This document shows positions 13,393-24,699 of a stretch of DNA of 64,000 nucleotides, one piece after another. Origin of the DNA: Mesodorylaimus sp. YZB2_4 (taxonomy: Eukaryota; Nematoda; Enoplea; Dorylaimida; Dorylaimidae). The position numbers and the translations under genes were made by a program. How positions within the stretch are numbered: the first letter of the stretch is position 1; each line of letters opens with the position of its first letter. The stretch lies in assembly GCA_030248295.1 (NCBI GenBank), contig JASANH010001100.1, positions 351,970 to 415,969 on the forward strand, given 5' to 3'. Under the pieces are notes generated by a model. It was not told the DNA's origin, did no database searches, and saw nothing but the letters and a program-made list of their open reading frames with translations.

Positions 13393-16300
13393 CTACAAGT
13401 GTGCGAGTCGGGATCTGCAACACGGGACTGGGAATATGGCAATGACAGCTAACTCGAATATGCTAATGACGGACCAGTCAATCCACATGTTGATGCTGTT
13501 ACTGAAATCCGTCCACAGGTCGCTAAGCTGCAAGAAAATTGAGCTGGATGTGAGGTCATTAAGGAAAGGATAAAGGAGTGATGCTCACTTTGAACTTCAT
13601 GGTCTCCACTATCATCGTATATGACATGGTTCTGAAATAAATTTGTACAATTGACAAATTACGGCTGCAATCATTTCTTGGTTAGCATAGCAAGGGATAA
13701 GTCTGTCAATTTCAGCTGGCATACTTTGAATGATGGATACATCCCACCGAATCACTAAAGTAGAGGCAGACCTGGAACACCAAAACACGTTGTATGACTT
13801 TCGACCAGTTTACAGACCTCGACAACGCAATATTTGAATTTCCCGCTGCCCGCTTATGACAGTGTTACATAAATGGAAAGTCCCATGCTTCAAAACTTGC
13901 TGTGCGCGCGTGTAAGAGTGACAACGATCTGAGGCAATTAATTTTTTGTTTTTTTTTGTGCAACCAAGTAAGTAGCTCGGGAAAAATATCTATCAATAAA
14001 AAAACAATTTCTTAGATTTCAAAGCGCGCCAAGGCTCTTTTTATTTATGTAAAACTGTCATAAGCGGCTCATAGCTAGAGATTCAAACTTTGCGTTGTAC
14101 AAGGCTTGTGAAATGGTCTACACAATCGGTTGCTTACTTTCTGAGGTGTTAATTTGCCAAGTGTGAACGTCCTAGGGTAGCTCGTATCATGGCAAGCCCA
14201 TGGACAATTACAAGGTAAACTCGCATTGTCCAACATTGAAGAAAACTCGACTGCAAAATCGTCGGCACACTTTCCTAGAAGATGAAGGACTCGTGTGCTG
14301 GCGGCAGCAGTTTAAAAAAATTTTGGTGCAACTCTGGGGATGCTAGAGGTGATTTGATGGCACCATTGGTGCGGGTTCGAGTCCTGCTCAGAGCTAAAAT
14401 TTTTTATTTCGAAACACCAGTACATCCGCCTTACGTTAGATGCACAGGACACATACTAAATTCAGGAAGGCTGGAACAGGTTCGTGCATATTGCTTGTAG
14501 CCAGCATTGCTGGCGGTCGGGAGATCGATACTTCCCCTGGCTAAGTGACGTCAACATCTTTGGTTGATGTTTCTAGGGCAGGTTTAGTAGCGAGACTTGT
14601 CTTCCTCCAGTCGGAGTTTTTTGCCCAGAGACTTCGGTCTCTTCTATCTCCCGCCGCCTGTGCACTGGTTACATACTGTACGTCTTCTGGGCCATGCAAA
14701 CATAGTTGCTGTACTGACATGAGATTCTCTCAGCCACAACAGAGACAGACTTACGTTCCTTTAAATCGCACAGCCTGGCGCCAGTAGGATAGAAATATTT
14801 GGGATCGGCGCAATGACATTTCTCCATGACCAGATCTTGATAACATGATCGTAGGCACCCCTAAAGAATTGATCATAACAATATGAAAAGTACTTCCTTG
14901 GTTAGCCCATACCCTACCTCCTGCGAGTACTTGTTCGGGTAATAGTAACCTCTTGTGGTGCTGACCATTCCGCATGGTTTTCCTCCACTGTCGGGATCCA
15001 AGTGTTGAACCTCTTGCTGAATTAAAGGCGTGTTGCGTTATCTCCATTCATATCAGCGATGACTTACATAAACTATATCGAACGAGGACACATCCTGGAA
15101 CTGCGGAGCTGGCCTTTTGAGCTCCAATAATGGGATCGTCGGGGTGGTGAATGAACACATGGATACCAACCGTGTCCCTAGTGGATAAATACTCATTCTG
15201 TGACAGCTTCAGAAGCAGTCGCAGACCTAGAACGGGTGCGCTGTGGTTCTTGGTCTGCATTAAAATTCACACTGCTCATACCATTACTTACACCTGGTCT
15301 GAACACGTAGTAAGGGTTAGTACTATTGTCCCCGTTGAATAAGTAGCGATTGCCCATGACTACGTCGTTCCACATCAAGAAGTCTCTTCTAACAACACGT
15401 CATATTGCTTTAGGAGGATGAGCCCATTTTAACTTACTTTATATCACATTTCTCGCCCTGGAATGTGCATCTCGCCACTGTTTCGTCCATCTGATATCCG
15501 ATATGGATTCGCCGTTTTTCATTGATTGTTCCGACGACATATAAAACTGCTTCCGACACTGTGGTTTGTACTGCCAAAGGTTCGTTCGCCATATCCTATA
15601 GAAATTTGGATGCAAAGTTCAGCTGATGTGAATGTGCCTAGCAATTTACATTTAGTTCGAATGGTTTTAGAGTGGTTGTGGTAACTGTAGTAGCAGCTGT
15701 GGTTGCGGGTGGAGCTTGTGTTACAACCTTTGGTGAAGGCACTGTGCTATTAGTATTAGCTGGGCCACACAGCTCGCTGCTTTCCACTGGCTTATTCTCT
15801 GGTTTCAAGGGTACTGTCCAAGTGGTGCTACAACTTCCTGCTTCGGATGTTTTGATGATGTCATCATCAGTTTGAGGAGCGAAATAAGAATATCTGTTGG
15901 TGTTTTGGCCATTGCAGCATACCAAGCTGTCGTGCGGGGAATTGCATTTGATCGATGTACCTGAAAAATGTCTGCTGTGTGTGTAGATTACTGTGCAGTT
16001 GTCACCACTAAAACGTACTTGCTTCATTGGCCATATAATGCGCTTTGAGCATTGGTAAAATCCATGCTACCATATCTTGATTCGTCAAATCGTAAGCCAA
16101 AGTGGCCTTCCCATCCGAGGTGGAATCGGAGCAAAACTTTTGCGCCCTTGCATAATTTATTGTACAAGTGTGTGCACAATTGGGGACATAGTAACATCCG
16201 TCGTTATGGAGCAGGTACCCAGCATTGCTGTTGGAGGTTAGCTTAGGACAAGGTTGTGTGCCTGCTTCTGCTGGATCTAAAAAGAAACATGTCAAGCAGA

Positions 16301-18381
16301 TATTCTCGTCAAGCAGTAAGGGCCTTCGTACGGCCTGCGTACCTGCTCGACACAATGGAATCAGTTCTGTCTCAGGGTCAATACACACTATGCGATAGGA
16401 CTGTGTGGCGCATTGCGATATAGCGCCATCAGTGCCAGTGCAATCGAGCTTTGTCGCACACGGGTCTGCAGCAGGGTCAAGGTAAAGGATATCAATGGCT
16501 ATGCTTGAATTGCAGGAGCACGCTGATCGATCGAATTGTATGTTTGAATCCATGGCTCCTTTGGTCACGTCCCAGACTGGTATGTTTATGGCAGATCTAA
16601 GGTAACCATTGATCCAGTATCGCCCACTCCAGTTGATATCGCCTGAATAGTCAAGTGGTTTGGCAATGTCACAAAATAGTTACAGGCGGCTTGTTCTGAT
16701 CATGAGAGTAGCGCATTGTGGATGAGATGCAATCATATTTCTGTCTAGAGTCATGGATACATGATGTTCCTCTACCGATGATGATGCTTTGCATAAAGCC
16801 AGCCAGGTAAAACCGGCAAACAAAGGTTATGTGAAACTGGTCACAGCGGCTCTCATCTGAACGCTTCTTGTTGAAGAACCTGCACAATGGAGGCATCCTG
16901 AGTTGGACACTTCTCCTCAGGCGGGTGGGATCTGAGCCCTGCTGTGGTTTGACAGCTCAGACTTTCCTCTCTCAATTGCTTTCTCCATCTCCAGCCCCTC
17001 AAGGATACTCAGTAAGTTCCCCACCGTCTGATGTGCAGGTCAGCGAGGGTACGCGGTTTACAAACGGACCTCCATCGAGGAGAGCCCGATAGATGGCCAT
17101 TATGAAACTATAATGGCTGTCTCAAGATCCGTCACTATACAGCGGGAGGAGGATCTGCCGAGGTACCATATCTTACGAGCAGCCAAAAAGGGCTGAGACG
17201 TTAAGCCAACAGGCCGGCCGGTGGAGCTCACTGTGTACCACGTTGGGACATACTTCAGCACAGTGTATTGCTCATACTTCTCTTCACTCTGGCCGCCGTC
17301 CGACCAACCGATTGTGTTGTCCCAGTCTCGGCTTGGCTAGCTTGAGTGATTTCAGATGCACTCACAACCTGGCTGCCTTCGTCTGCTGTTCCACGAGCTG
17401 ATGGACTGGCTAATTGACTCTGCGAGGATGGCCTGGCTTCAGCCGCCGTTTCATTTTTGGCTGGGGTTTTTTGTCCAGTTTGGTGGTAGGCATCGAGCTA
17501 AAAAGGATTGATCATGCCATATTCGCCTTCAGGGTGCTAAAATCAACGGAACTCAGGCTTACCAAAGCTTGAAGCTGCGGGAGCCTGTAGACAGCAGATT
17601 TCTTGTAATTGTTCTTATTGCAAAGAGTTATGGACGGGAATCGAAGAGAAGACTCCTTGGCTATCTGCAAAGTTTCGGATATTAAGTTCCGGCAAATTGG
17701 GGAGGATCCGAAATCGGGGCCACGATGCAGTACGGCAGAAAAGGTTTTGCACAAACACCCTGAACGCACTGACGGGCTCACCTCAGGTGGTTTTAGTTGA
17801 AGTTTAGGGTGTAAAGAATCCCAAGAAATTTCCAGCAAGATCTAGAAACACCCGATCTGTGATATCGGTTGACCTCCTTCTCAGATCATCATGAAGATGG
17901 GCCTGGTAAGATCATCTCGACTTTTTGTGCGCGAGGAAATTTTCAGAGATATCAATTCTAAAATGGCCTCGGGGCTTAACTTGACCCGATCTGATTTCGG
18001 TCTGAGCGGTCTTGAGCACTTCTGCAAGTTTTTTCATGACATACCTGCGTACTTTATTTTTGGGCTTTTTGTGCAGTACTGTACATCAAAGCCTTTGCGA
18101 ACGGTTCGTCATTTACTCGTGTGAACCAAAAGACGCATAGTTGCACATGCACATAGCATCTTTATTTGACCATACTTTCTTACCTGCACACTCAGAAATG
18201 TTTGTTTGGACTGCAGTTTAATAATAAGATTAAATGTGGAGAAAACGGGATAAATGCAAGACAAAATCAGAAACACAATCCACATCACTCGAAGGAACAA
18301 TCTTTCGGCTTGGACAGCATGTGAGACGGCAGATATACTGCACTCATCGTCAGCAGCTACCTTTTCAGCCGTGCTCGTCAT
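13393..18381 (-). CDS. DEG/ENaC-family cation channel with inserted C-type-lectin-like modules
   Basis: Exons placed (minus): 18381-18184, 17664-17563, 17497-17366, one or more unplaced near 16900-16680, 16642-16343, 16276-16019, 15960-15650, 15595-15438, 15388-15292, 15254-15068, 15016-14918, 14860-14755, 14274-14138, 13771-13725, 13631-13589, 13527-13393. Hallmarks in order: TM1 (LRVMWIVFLILSCIYPVF); post-TM1 FPSITLCNKNN; Cys-rich modules with YWING and ARAQKFC..ATLAYDL..AWI as in C-type lectin folds; a Thr-rich linker; RCTFQGEKCDI; VVMGNRYLFN; GLRLLLKL; YYYPNKYSQE; GCLRSCYQDLVMEKCHCADP; LPCNCPWACHDTSY; pre-TM2 LSDLWTDFSNSINMWIDWS; TM2; stop at 13393. Junction phases agree from 16642 onward except in exon 15254-15068. 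That exon is 187 bp; 186 would be in frame, and the break lies near GGGG 15141-15144. The family forms trimeric amiloride-sensitive Na+ channels (mechano- or acid-gated). The lectin part sits where the finger region belongs and may bind extracellular ligands (inference). It could be a pseudogene if the frame break is real. Confidence 0.85.
14332..14393 (+). repeat. tRNA-like remnant in a DEG/ENaC intron
   Basis: A 7-bp acceptor-like stem can form between CTCTGGG (14332-14338) and CTCAGAG (14387-14393). It encloses a 5-bp T-arm with box B GGTTCGAGTCC. The interval between acceptor and T-arm is only about 32 nt, too short for normal D and anticodon arms. It is therefore a relic or SINE head, not a functional tRNA gene. 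Confidence 0.4.
14490..14700 (-). repeat. Dispersed repeat C copy in a DEG/ENaC intron
   Basis: The minus strand carries GACCGAAGTCTCTGGG followed by CTCCGACTGGAGGAAG and later the complement of a CCAGCATTGCTGGCGGTCGG block. The same blocks in the same order occur at 34375-34760 (+). A diverged part recurs at 27865-27960. It lies in the intron between exons 14860-14755 and 14274-14138. Confidence 0.65.
16875..17092 (-). repeat. SINE family A copy in a DEG/ENaC intron region
   Basis: This diverged copy of the 9.7-10.1 kb element shares the GGTCAGCGAGGGT.CGCGGTTTACAAAC block, the GACCTCCATC end and the CGGGTGGGATCTGAGCCC segment. It lies between the Thr/Ser-rich exon (17497-17366) and the lectin-like exons, where at least one exon remains unplaced. 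Confidence 0.55.
17165..17225 (+). repeat. Short dispersed repeat D (pair with 19500-19556)
   Basis: The string CATATCTTACGAGCAGCCAA with following GACGTTAAGCC.ACAG is repeated with few changes at 19500-19556. It probably belongs to a longer decayed element. Confidence 0.4.
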
Positions 18382-18819
18382 CTTCGACCTGCCCAGTTGC
18401 TCATTCCAGACTAGGCCTCAAGTCACATTCTCCTAACAGTACGTCTTATTTCGGTTGCGAGCAAGCGTGACAGAACAAAAAATTCATGCCTTCCGAATTT
18501 TAAAATGCGCTTGAACCTGCTAATTGTTGGTAGATTTTTAGAAAGTGCCCTCCAGTTCAAGCTGACAAGGCTGGTTATTTCTTATTTATAACTGTCACGG
18601 GCTCCCGTAAAGGTCGCTTGTGCTACAATGTGCTTCAGTAAAATTCACTGGTGGGCTGGAAAAAGAATGCAGCATAATTCATATGGGGACAGGGCTAGCA
18701 GTATATTGCATGTACTTGTTTAAAAGTTCAATATCTAGACAGTGCCAAAGCCTTTTCCCATCATTCTTATTCATATCGTTATCAAAAGTGCCCAGGCGAT
18801 CGCGATAGTGAAGATTTTT

Positions 18820-18985
18820 TGGCGCTCGACTACCCGGCTCAGCTCTGGTTCGACCCCCAGTGACGGAGGCCGATTTGTAAACCATAAACCATCGCTGACC
18901 TCGCGCGCATGGTCGTGGGTACCGGCGCGTCGAGGTGCTCGAAGAAGAGATAACTTCAGACGCCAAACGAGTAGCACTCTCGGCT
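18820..18985 (+). repeat. SINE family A fragment
   Basis: It carries CTGGTTCGACCCCCAGTGA (box B), GGAGGCCGATTTGTAAACC and CGCTGACCTCGCGCGCATGG, then the GTCGAGGTGCTCG block. This is the same order as in the 9.7-10.1 kb copy. The GCGGCCGC head is missing. Confidence 0.6.
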
Positions 18986-19499
18986 TGGACTTTGGCGTCA
19001 GCCTTGACTAATCCCGAAGACATAGTGCGGGGGACTGCCACGTGGCTGATCACCATGTGACCTCATGACTAATTCTGACTTGTTCTCGATTTTCATCGAT
19101 ACTAACCTAACGTTTAGTGTCACGCCTGTTTCGCCATGTTTATTAGCTTAGTAAACTGTTGCCTTCGTTGTTCGTTCCAGGTCAGGTCCGATGCGTTGCA
19201 CTGTTGGCAGGTCTACTGTAGACCTCTTATAAGCTGGCGCTATGCCAAACTGACGTGAGTTCCGCTCAACTGACCATGTGTGAAATCTAAGGTGTTAAAG
19301 AAAAGTTTTTTGGCAGTACTTTTGGTTGTTCTGCGCAGAAGCATACTTTACATGTTCCGGACTCGTTCGAAATCCTATAAGCCCCTCACTTGTACACCCA
19401 TAGATGATTTACGGTAGGAGTGGTTGTCGCGTCATCGCGAACTGTTAGCTTGGTGTCGCCACAGTGGTTAGGCTTCGCCGGATGTGCCTATTTCTGAGG

Positions 19500-19556
19500 A
19501 TGCATATCTTAGGAGCAGCCAAGAACGGGTAAGACGTCAAGCCGACAGAGCTGACG
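19500..19556 (+). repeat. Short dispersed repeat D, second copy
   Basis: CATATCTTAGGAGCAGCCAA then AAGACGTCAAGCCGACAG matches the segment at 17165-17225 with a few substitutions. Confidence 0.4.
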
Positions 19557-20786
19557 GCACTGGCCCCGATGACTATAGCAAGGCGTTGAGTCAGGACCAA
19601 TGGAAGCAGCGCTTGTCGCAGGCAAGGCAACATGTACCCAAGCTTTTTTATGAGTGATTTGTGACGCTGGGTCTGTGCCTCAAGGGACCCGACAAAATGT
19701 TATGGTGTAGCTCGCTTACGTTTGCGCATAATGTGGTGCTGTTCTTCACGACGTGGGGGGTGTGTGTGACCAACTTGAGCTAGATTTGAGTCATCATAGC
19801 GCAAGCAGGCGCAGTCAATAATAGTTGCCTTTATTGATCCCTGTCCAGTCAAATATCACCATTCCTCGCAGAAGACACAAAAAAAAAAGACGCTGGGCCT
19901 CATATCCAACCTTTTGAAAATTCTGCTATTATCTGCTGACCTTTCCGTCTCCCAGAGATCCGAAAAAGTTCTCTTTCTGTCCCTTTGCCTCTCTTTCATT
20001 CATCTTCGAGCTAGCAGCAACTCACTCATTGACGATAAGTCAATTAAGGTTCAACCATACTGTGAGTTTTAGCAATCTGTGCTTCTTATCATCGCCTAGC
20101 TATCATGTTCGGCGTACTGCGGTGTTGACCCGAGCGCAACAGCGTGTGTAGCTGCATGCATGCTAAGTCGGACACCTCTCGTGCCAGAACCAAGAAGATC
20201 ATGCAAACTCCAGACGCTTATTGCGGAGTCCACACCCGTCAAGTCGTGGGGTGAAGGCACGTCTTTGCTTTTCGCACAAATAACTGCACTGCATCGACGT
20301 CTGGCGGGGACTTTCTTGTACTGTGTACTATGCCTGTTGCCATAAAGATCACCTTCAGTCGGCTGAGGTAAGTCAAAGCTGAAGCTTTTCACACTCATAA
20401 TAACTCAGGTGCCTGCAGATTAACAGCAAACATTTAAAGTATAAAAAGAAGACCAAAGCTGGAGAAAGTATATGTCACATAAAAGGAGCGACCACAAGCC
20501 AACACACATACAGTAGTGCCGACTTGTCCTGCGGGTACCTATGGCTGGTGCTCGAGGCGAAGAAGCCAGTTTGCGTCAACAACAGAATGGCTACAATATT
20601 AATAAGCAATTCTGGAACATTTGTAGGCCAAGGCAAGGCTTCTATTGCCCATTTCAGTCGTTTGTAACTGAAGCATTAGGAATGCTTCATATCTAGTTGC
20701 TAAGGGGTTCCTGCTATTTCATCTATTTCTTTGTTTTATCTCCCTTCATTTCACTGTTATTTGGTCTAGTCATGAATCTACTTTAC

Positions 20787-20834
20787 GGATCTACTATCAT
20801 GGATATATATTAGTAAATCCATGACAGTAGATCC
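20787..20834. repeat. Imperfect inverted repeat (18-bp arms)
   Basis: GGATCTACTATCATGGAT (20787-20804) is followed after 12 bp by ATCCATGACAGTAGATCC (20817-20834). The latter is its reverse complement with one mismatch. It could be a small hairpin or an element remnant. Confidence 0.6.
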
Positions 20835-21945
20835 ACGGGTCTAATCGTACGAATGGTCAGGACCAGCTGGTAGGTGGCACACCGATGACGTAGCAATTCA
20901 CGTCGTGCTCGCTATCTTGGGTGACTTTGGCAAATGATAGCGTACCCCTACGATATTGGTGGCTGATTACATCGCTTAGTTCGTTAGTTTTATATTTGTC
21001 GCTGGTTGCCGCTTGGGTTAAGCATATCAGTTACCCACTTCACTTCTGTAGGCCATAGGGTCGGTCCGCGTGGTCGTCTGAGTACAAAATGTAATTTTAT
21101 TATTTGGGTCTTAGACATCCCTCCCACCTCCAACCTTTCGCTACTCCTCCACCTCCAACATTTTATTTGAGCCTCCAATAATTGCATTTTTTAACGTGCC
21201 AACTAATCAAGATAAGAGAAGTGAATGGTCTCGTTCTCCAAGGATTATCTGCTCGTATATTACTTGCCGAAGATGGATAGTAGAAGGAAATGCTCACAGA
21301 CCCCACTTTTCTCATTGCTGCTAATTGCTTGTGTTCACGGAAAAGAAAAAGGCCCTTCATAAAGTCTCTTAGTGATAAGGACGATGACCTTTTGGTTCTA
21401 TTCACGTAGTCTGTAATCACGCACCTATCGTTCGGTTCATTTAGTTTTCCTTTGAGTTCTTGCGTGGGCTAGTCGAAGTGTGACCTCCATCAATGACCAT
21501 ACCTCCGCCTATTTTACTTTCCACCAGGTCTGTCTCCACTCCTGGACAAACGTACGAATCGACTCCCCATTTTAGCCAGCCCTCCAAACAAGAAGGAACT
21601 ACAGTAGAAAAAAACCATGCGATTTTTTTTTGGCAACCTAATTTGAGAATCTCGAGTTGAAAATGTGCAGCTGCTGCCCTTTTGTCAGTTAGTTACGAAA
21701 ATCGAATGAAGAATATCCATGTCATTTTCTCTCGAGAATAGTCTATATTTGTGTCCTTGCTTCTAGGCCGTGTCCCGTGGTTTAGAAAAGGAAATTTCGA
21801 CAAAAACTGGAAACTGGCTTTTGCAGCTTATCGATTAGTTTTCTTCGGTTTCTATTGTCGAAGAGCAGGGGGCTCTTGAAAAAGCGGGGCCTTTGCGCAT
21901 ATTGACTGACATTGAGGGGAGTACAAAAAAATAAGAAGCTGGGGA

Positions 21946-23310
21946 ATGGCTTCTTTGCAGCAGGCTTTATGCCAAAGTGATTTGGTGTTCATTAAAGACT
22001 TTCGTCCAGTCAGTATGGAGATATTGGCAGCAACGGCCGGCAACGACTTTTTTTCCGGGGTATTTTGTAGTGATAATAGGACGAAATTCGGGTCCCTAAA
22101 GAATATTAGTGCAAACAAAAGAAATCACGACTCAATGTTAATCATAAACACTGAATATGGTGTTGGTATTGTCGAATTGATCGTGTCCATTTTTGGTACT
22201 CCATCCAATTTACTGGTACTTTATTTAGCTTGTTGTCTATTATCAAGAAATCGACGGAAATATTATTGTCAATGGTTAGTTTTGACCATGACAGCTTTCG
22301 ATTTACTGTTTTGCTTAGTTCATGGTCCAATGATGTTCTCTCAATTAATTTTAAAAAGTCCATTTTCGATTAGTATATGCACTTTTATGCATTTTTGCAC
22401 CCACGCTTCATCGACTGGCTCAAGTTTGAGTTTATTATTACTAAATTTAGATAAATTTATTCATTTATATAAACCTTTACATTATCCATCATTGGTCACT
22501 AAACGACGTACAATAGTGGCCTCCATATTCGTATGTTTTTTATCATTTTCTTGGGCCTCATTCCTCATGTTCGGACCATTTACGACCAAAAGTGTGTCTC
22601 GAAGTGGACAATGCCACGTTCGATTTATTGTTAACGAAGTGTACATATTTCTGGCAGTTATGTTCTTTATTTTACCAACAATAGCATCGTTAGCAATCAG
22701 TATATTCACAGGTTCGGTGGTAATTAGAAGTCGTAGGAGTTGCTTATTAGCCAAACGATGTGAAGGAGAAGATTGTCATAGTAGTGCCAGTGAAGGGGAT
22801 GTGATTGTGGTAAAACGAAATTATCCGACTGTACAAACCCAAGAAAAATCAGTGGGTGGTGATCAAGCAAGTTCAAAAAGAAAATCATATTTATCTCATT
22901 TTAAAATTATTGGATTCGTATTTACGACAACTGTGTGGAGTTCGCTGACGTGTTTGCCCTATCGGATAGGCTATTTATGGTACATCACTCGGACAACACC
23001 ACTGGCCCCCATCGAGCATTTACGTATGTTCACTCTATTCGCATTAATGATATTGAACGCAGCTGGAAATCCCTTCGTCACCATTATTACTCAGCATCAG
23101 TACACGGAGGGGGCTCGTAGATTGGCTCAACGAATGAGGCGAGGATGCAAGTCCAATGCCAGAGAGAACGGGTCTGCTTCGGGAAGCAAACTCTGCCCGT
23201 CACATAACAATAATAGTCGATTGAATGGATCCCCACTGAAATCTAACAAAGCCAAAGAAACTGTTTTTGAAATGAGCCCATTTTTAGGAGCACCTATTGC
23301 GAGCACTTAG
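21946..23310 (+). CDS. Rhodopsin-class GPCR, intronless, orphan
   Basis: The frame is 454 codons with no intron. If the first ATG is used there is a ~65-residue extracellular N-terminus with two N-glycosylation sequons; a second ATG at 22136 would shorten it to start just before TM1. Seven hydrophobic segments are seen. Class A landmarks: TM3 ends in LDKFIHLYKPLHYPSL (an altered DRY followed by the usual PLxY loop), TM6 contains SSLTCLPYR in the CWxP position, and TM7 has NAAGNPFVTI in the NPxxY position without Tyr. The third intracellular loop is long (~55 residues, Ser and basic rich) and the tail is Ser/Asn rich. Ligand unknown; peptide or amine receptors are possible. The stretch 22140-22720 is noticeably richer in A/T-ending codons than the other genes here. 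Confidence 0.85.
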   Translation: MASLQQALCQSDLVFIKDFRPVSMEILAATAGNDFFSGVFCSDNRTKFGSLKNISANKRNHDSMLIINTEYGVGIVELIVSIFGTPSNLLVLYLACCLLSRNRRKYYCQWLVLTMTAFDLLFCLVHGPMMFSQLILKSPFSISICTFMHFCTHASSTGSSLSLLLLNLDKFIHLYKPLHYPSLVTKRRTIVASIFVCFLSFSWASFLMFGPFTTKSVSRSGQCHVRFIVNEVYIFLAVMFFILPTIASLAISIFTGSVVIRSRRSCLLAKRCEGEDCHSSASEGDVIVVKRNYPTVQTQEKSVGGDQASSKRKSYLSHFKIIGFVFTTTVWSSLTCLPYRIGYLWYITRTTPLAPIEHLRMFTLFALMILNAAGNPFVTIITQHQYTEGARRLAQRMRRGCKSNARENGSASGSKLCPSHNNNSRLNGSPLKSNKAKETVFEMSPFLGAPIAST

Positions 23311-23542
23311 AAGCCTTACTTTGTCATCTGTAGTGACTGAAATAACGATATACAAATGCACGAGTGATATAAAGAAGTTCTCTTGCCAGTGCTTAGACAT
23401 GATAACAGCGCAGGATCTTACATTTGCACGGGATTTTATGTGCTAATGGCGGGTGAGATTATAAGAAAATATAACCAATTTGGATTTTGAAAATGCTGCA
23501 CTTGCTGTGGGACGCAGCAATACTGTAGCTGCTACAGGTTAC

Positions 23543-23785
23543 AGCGGCCGCGGTGGTGCAGCGGTTCGGCATTCGTCTCTTCGTATTGCTTGGGAGCGAG
23601 TGGCTAGACTCGTCCCGGGCTCGACCCCGGTGATGGAGGTCGGTTTGCGACCCGGGACCGTCGAAGTGCTCGGAGTGGAGAGACGGGAGCCAAAGGAGTA
23701 GACAGTCTCGGCTGTCGAACTGGGCTTTGATAACAGGTCTGCTCCCCGCGGTAATTTCTCCAATGTAGAGCTATCCCGCCTACAC
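23543..23785 (+). repeat. SINE family A copy 2
   Basis: It begins GCGGCCGCGGTGGTGCAGCG like copy 1, has box B GGGCTCGACCCCGG, then GGAGGTCGGTTTGCGACCC, GTGCTCGGAGTGGAGAGACG and AGACAGTCTCGGCTGTC. It is the best match to the 9.7-10.1 kb copy, in the opposite orientation, and shorter. Confidence 0.75.
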
Positions 23786-24699
23786 AATGCTAATTTTCGA
23801 AAATTTAAAATTCGCGCGAGTTTTGCGGAGCAATGACCATCTTACACTGACCACTGGTTATTGTCATAATCACTCTCTCATTATGGAGTCTGTAAGATCC
23901 GACTTCGGATTTATGTATATACAAAGAAGCTCTAAAAACCCATCAGGGACCATCTTTTGCAACTTTTAAAATGCGCATATATTGATGAAAGATAAATGAT
24001 GGAGGAAGTAAAATTGTGAACCAGACGTTTTGCCAATCGACATTATATCATGGACCATTTTCCTCCCACGTGTCAGCACAGTCACATCCCGTATTTGAGT
24101 AGCGTGAGAATCGGATCGTGATGCTATTACTGTTCAACAAACGAGGCGCGTGATCCAAATCTACTTGAGCTTTTAGTCGACCCTCCTCTGCAAGAATCCA
24201 AGTATAATTACAGACACGAAGCGCGTGATGCTAAACTAGAAACTCGGTGAAAACTGTGGGGGTGACTCGATGAACGCTGTTAATTTTCGCTTATTTTTAA
24301 CCTAAAATATCTGTCTCCGAATAATAAAATTGCGTCGAGTACCTTTGCCTAACTTCGCGTATGCACGCACATGTCCCTGCGGCCTTGCGTGAGAGCGTGC
24401 ATGCACTTGTGTAGTGCGCAAAAAATCTTGGCGCGGTCGCCGTGCAGCTCTCCAAAATTCTCCTAGGCAAGCCCAGCCGAATTTATGGTACCGTACTTGC
24501 CAAAAATGAGATCAGTATGTTTGGACTGTGCCTGGTAAATTCAAACATGAAAGACACTGGCTTTGGCTGCCCGAACTGTAGCTTACCGAATCAGCAAGCG
24601 TCTAGGCTCTGTATAGCGGAAAAGGGATCCATACTGGCGTGCCAAACCATCTAAGTATGTAGGCTGCTGAAGTGGGTGTTTGGCCGGTGGAGAAGGTAG

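Larger units (their letters stand above)
18382..21945. other. Intergenic, repeat-bearing 3.6 kb
   Basis: There is no gene with recognisable features. It contains a SINE-A fragment (18820-18985), repeat D (19500-19556) and an imperfect hairpin at 20787-20834. Confidence 0.5.

Noticed and set aside
16009-16019. An 11-nt GT...AG segment (GTACGTTTTAG) as a micro-intron in the lectin-like region
   Set aside because: It is far below any workable intron size, and removing it puts the sequence in the wrong frame.
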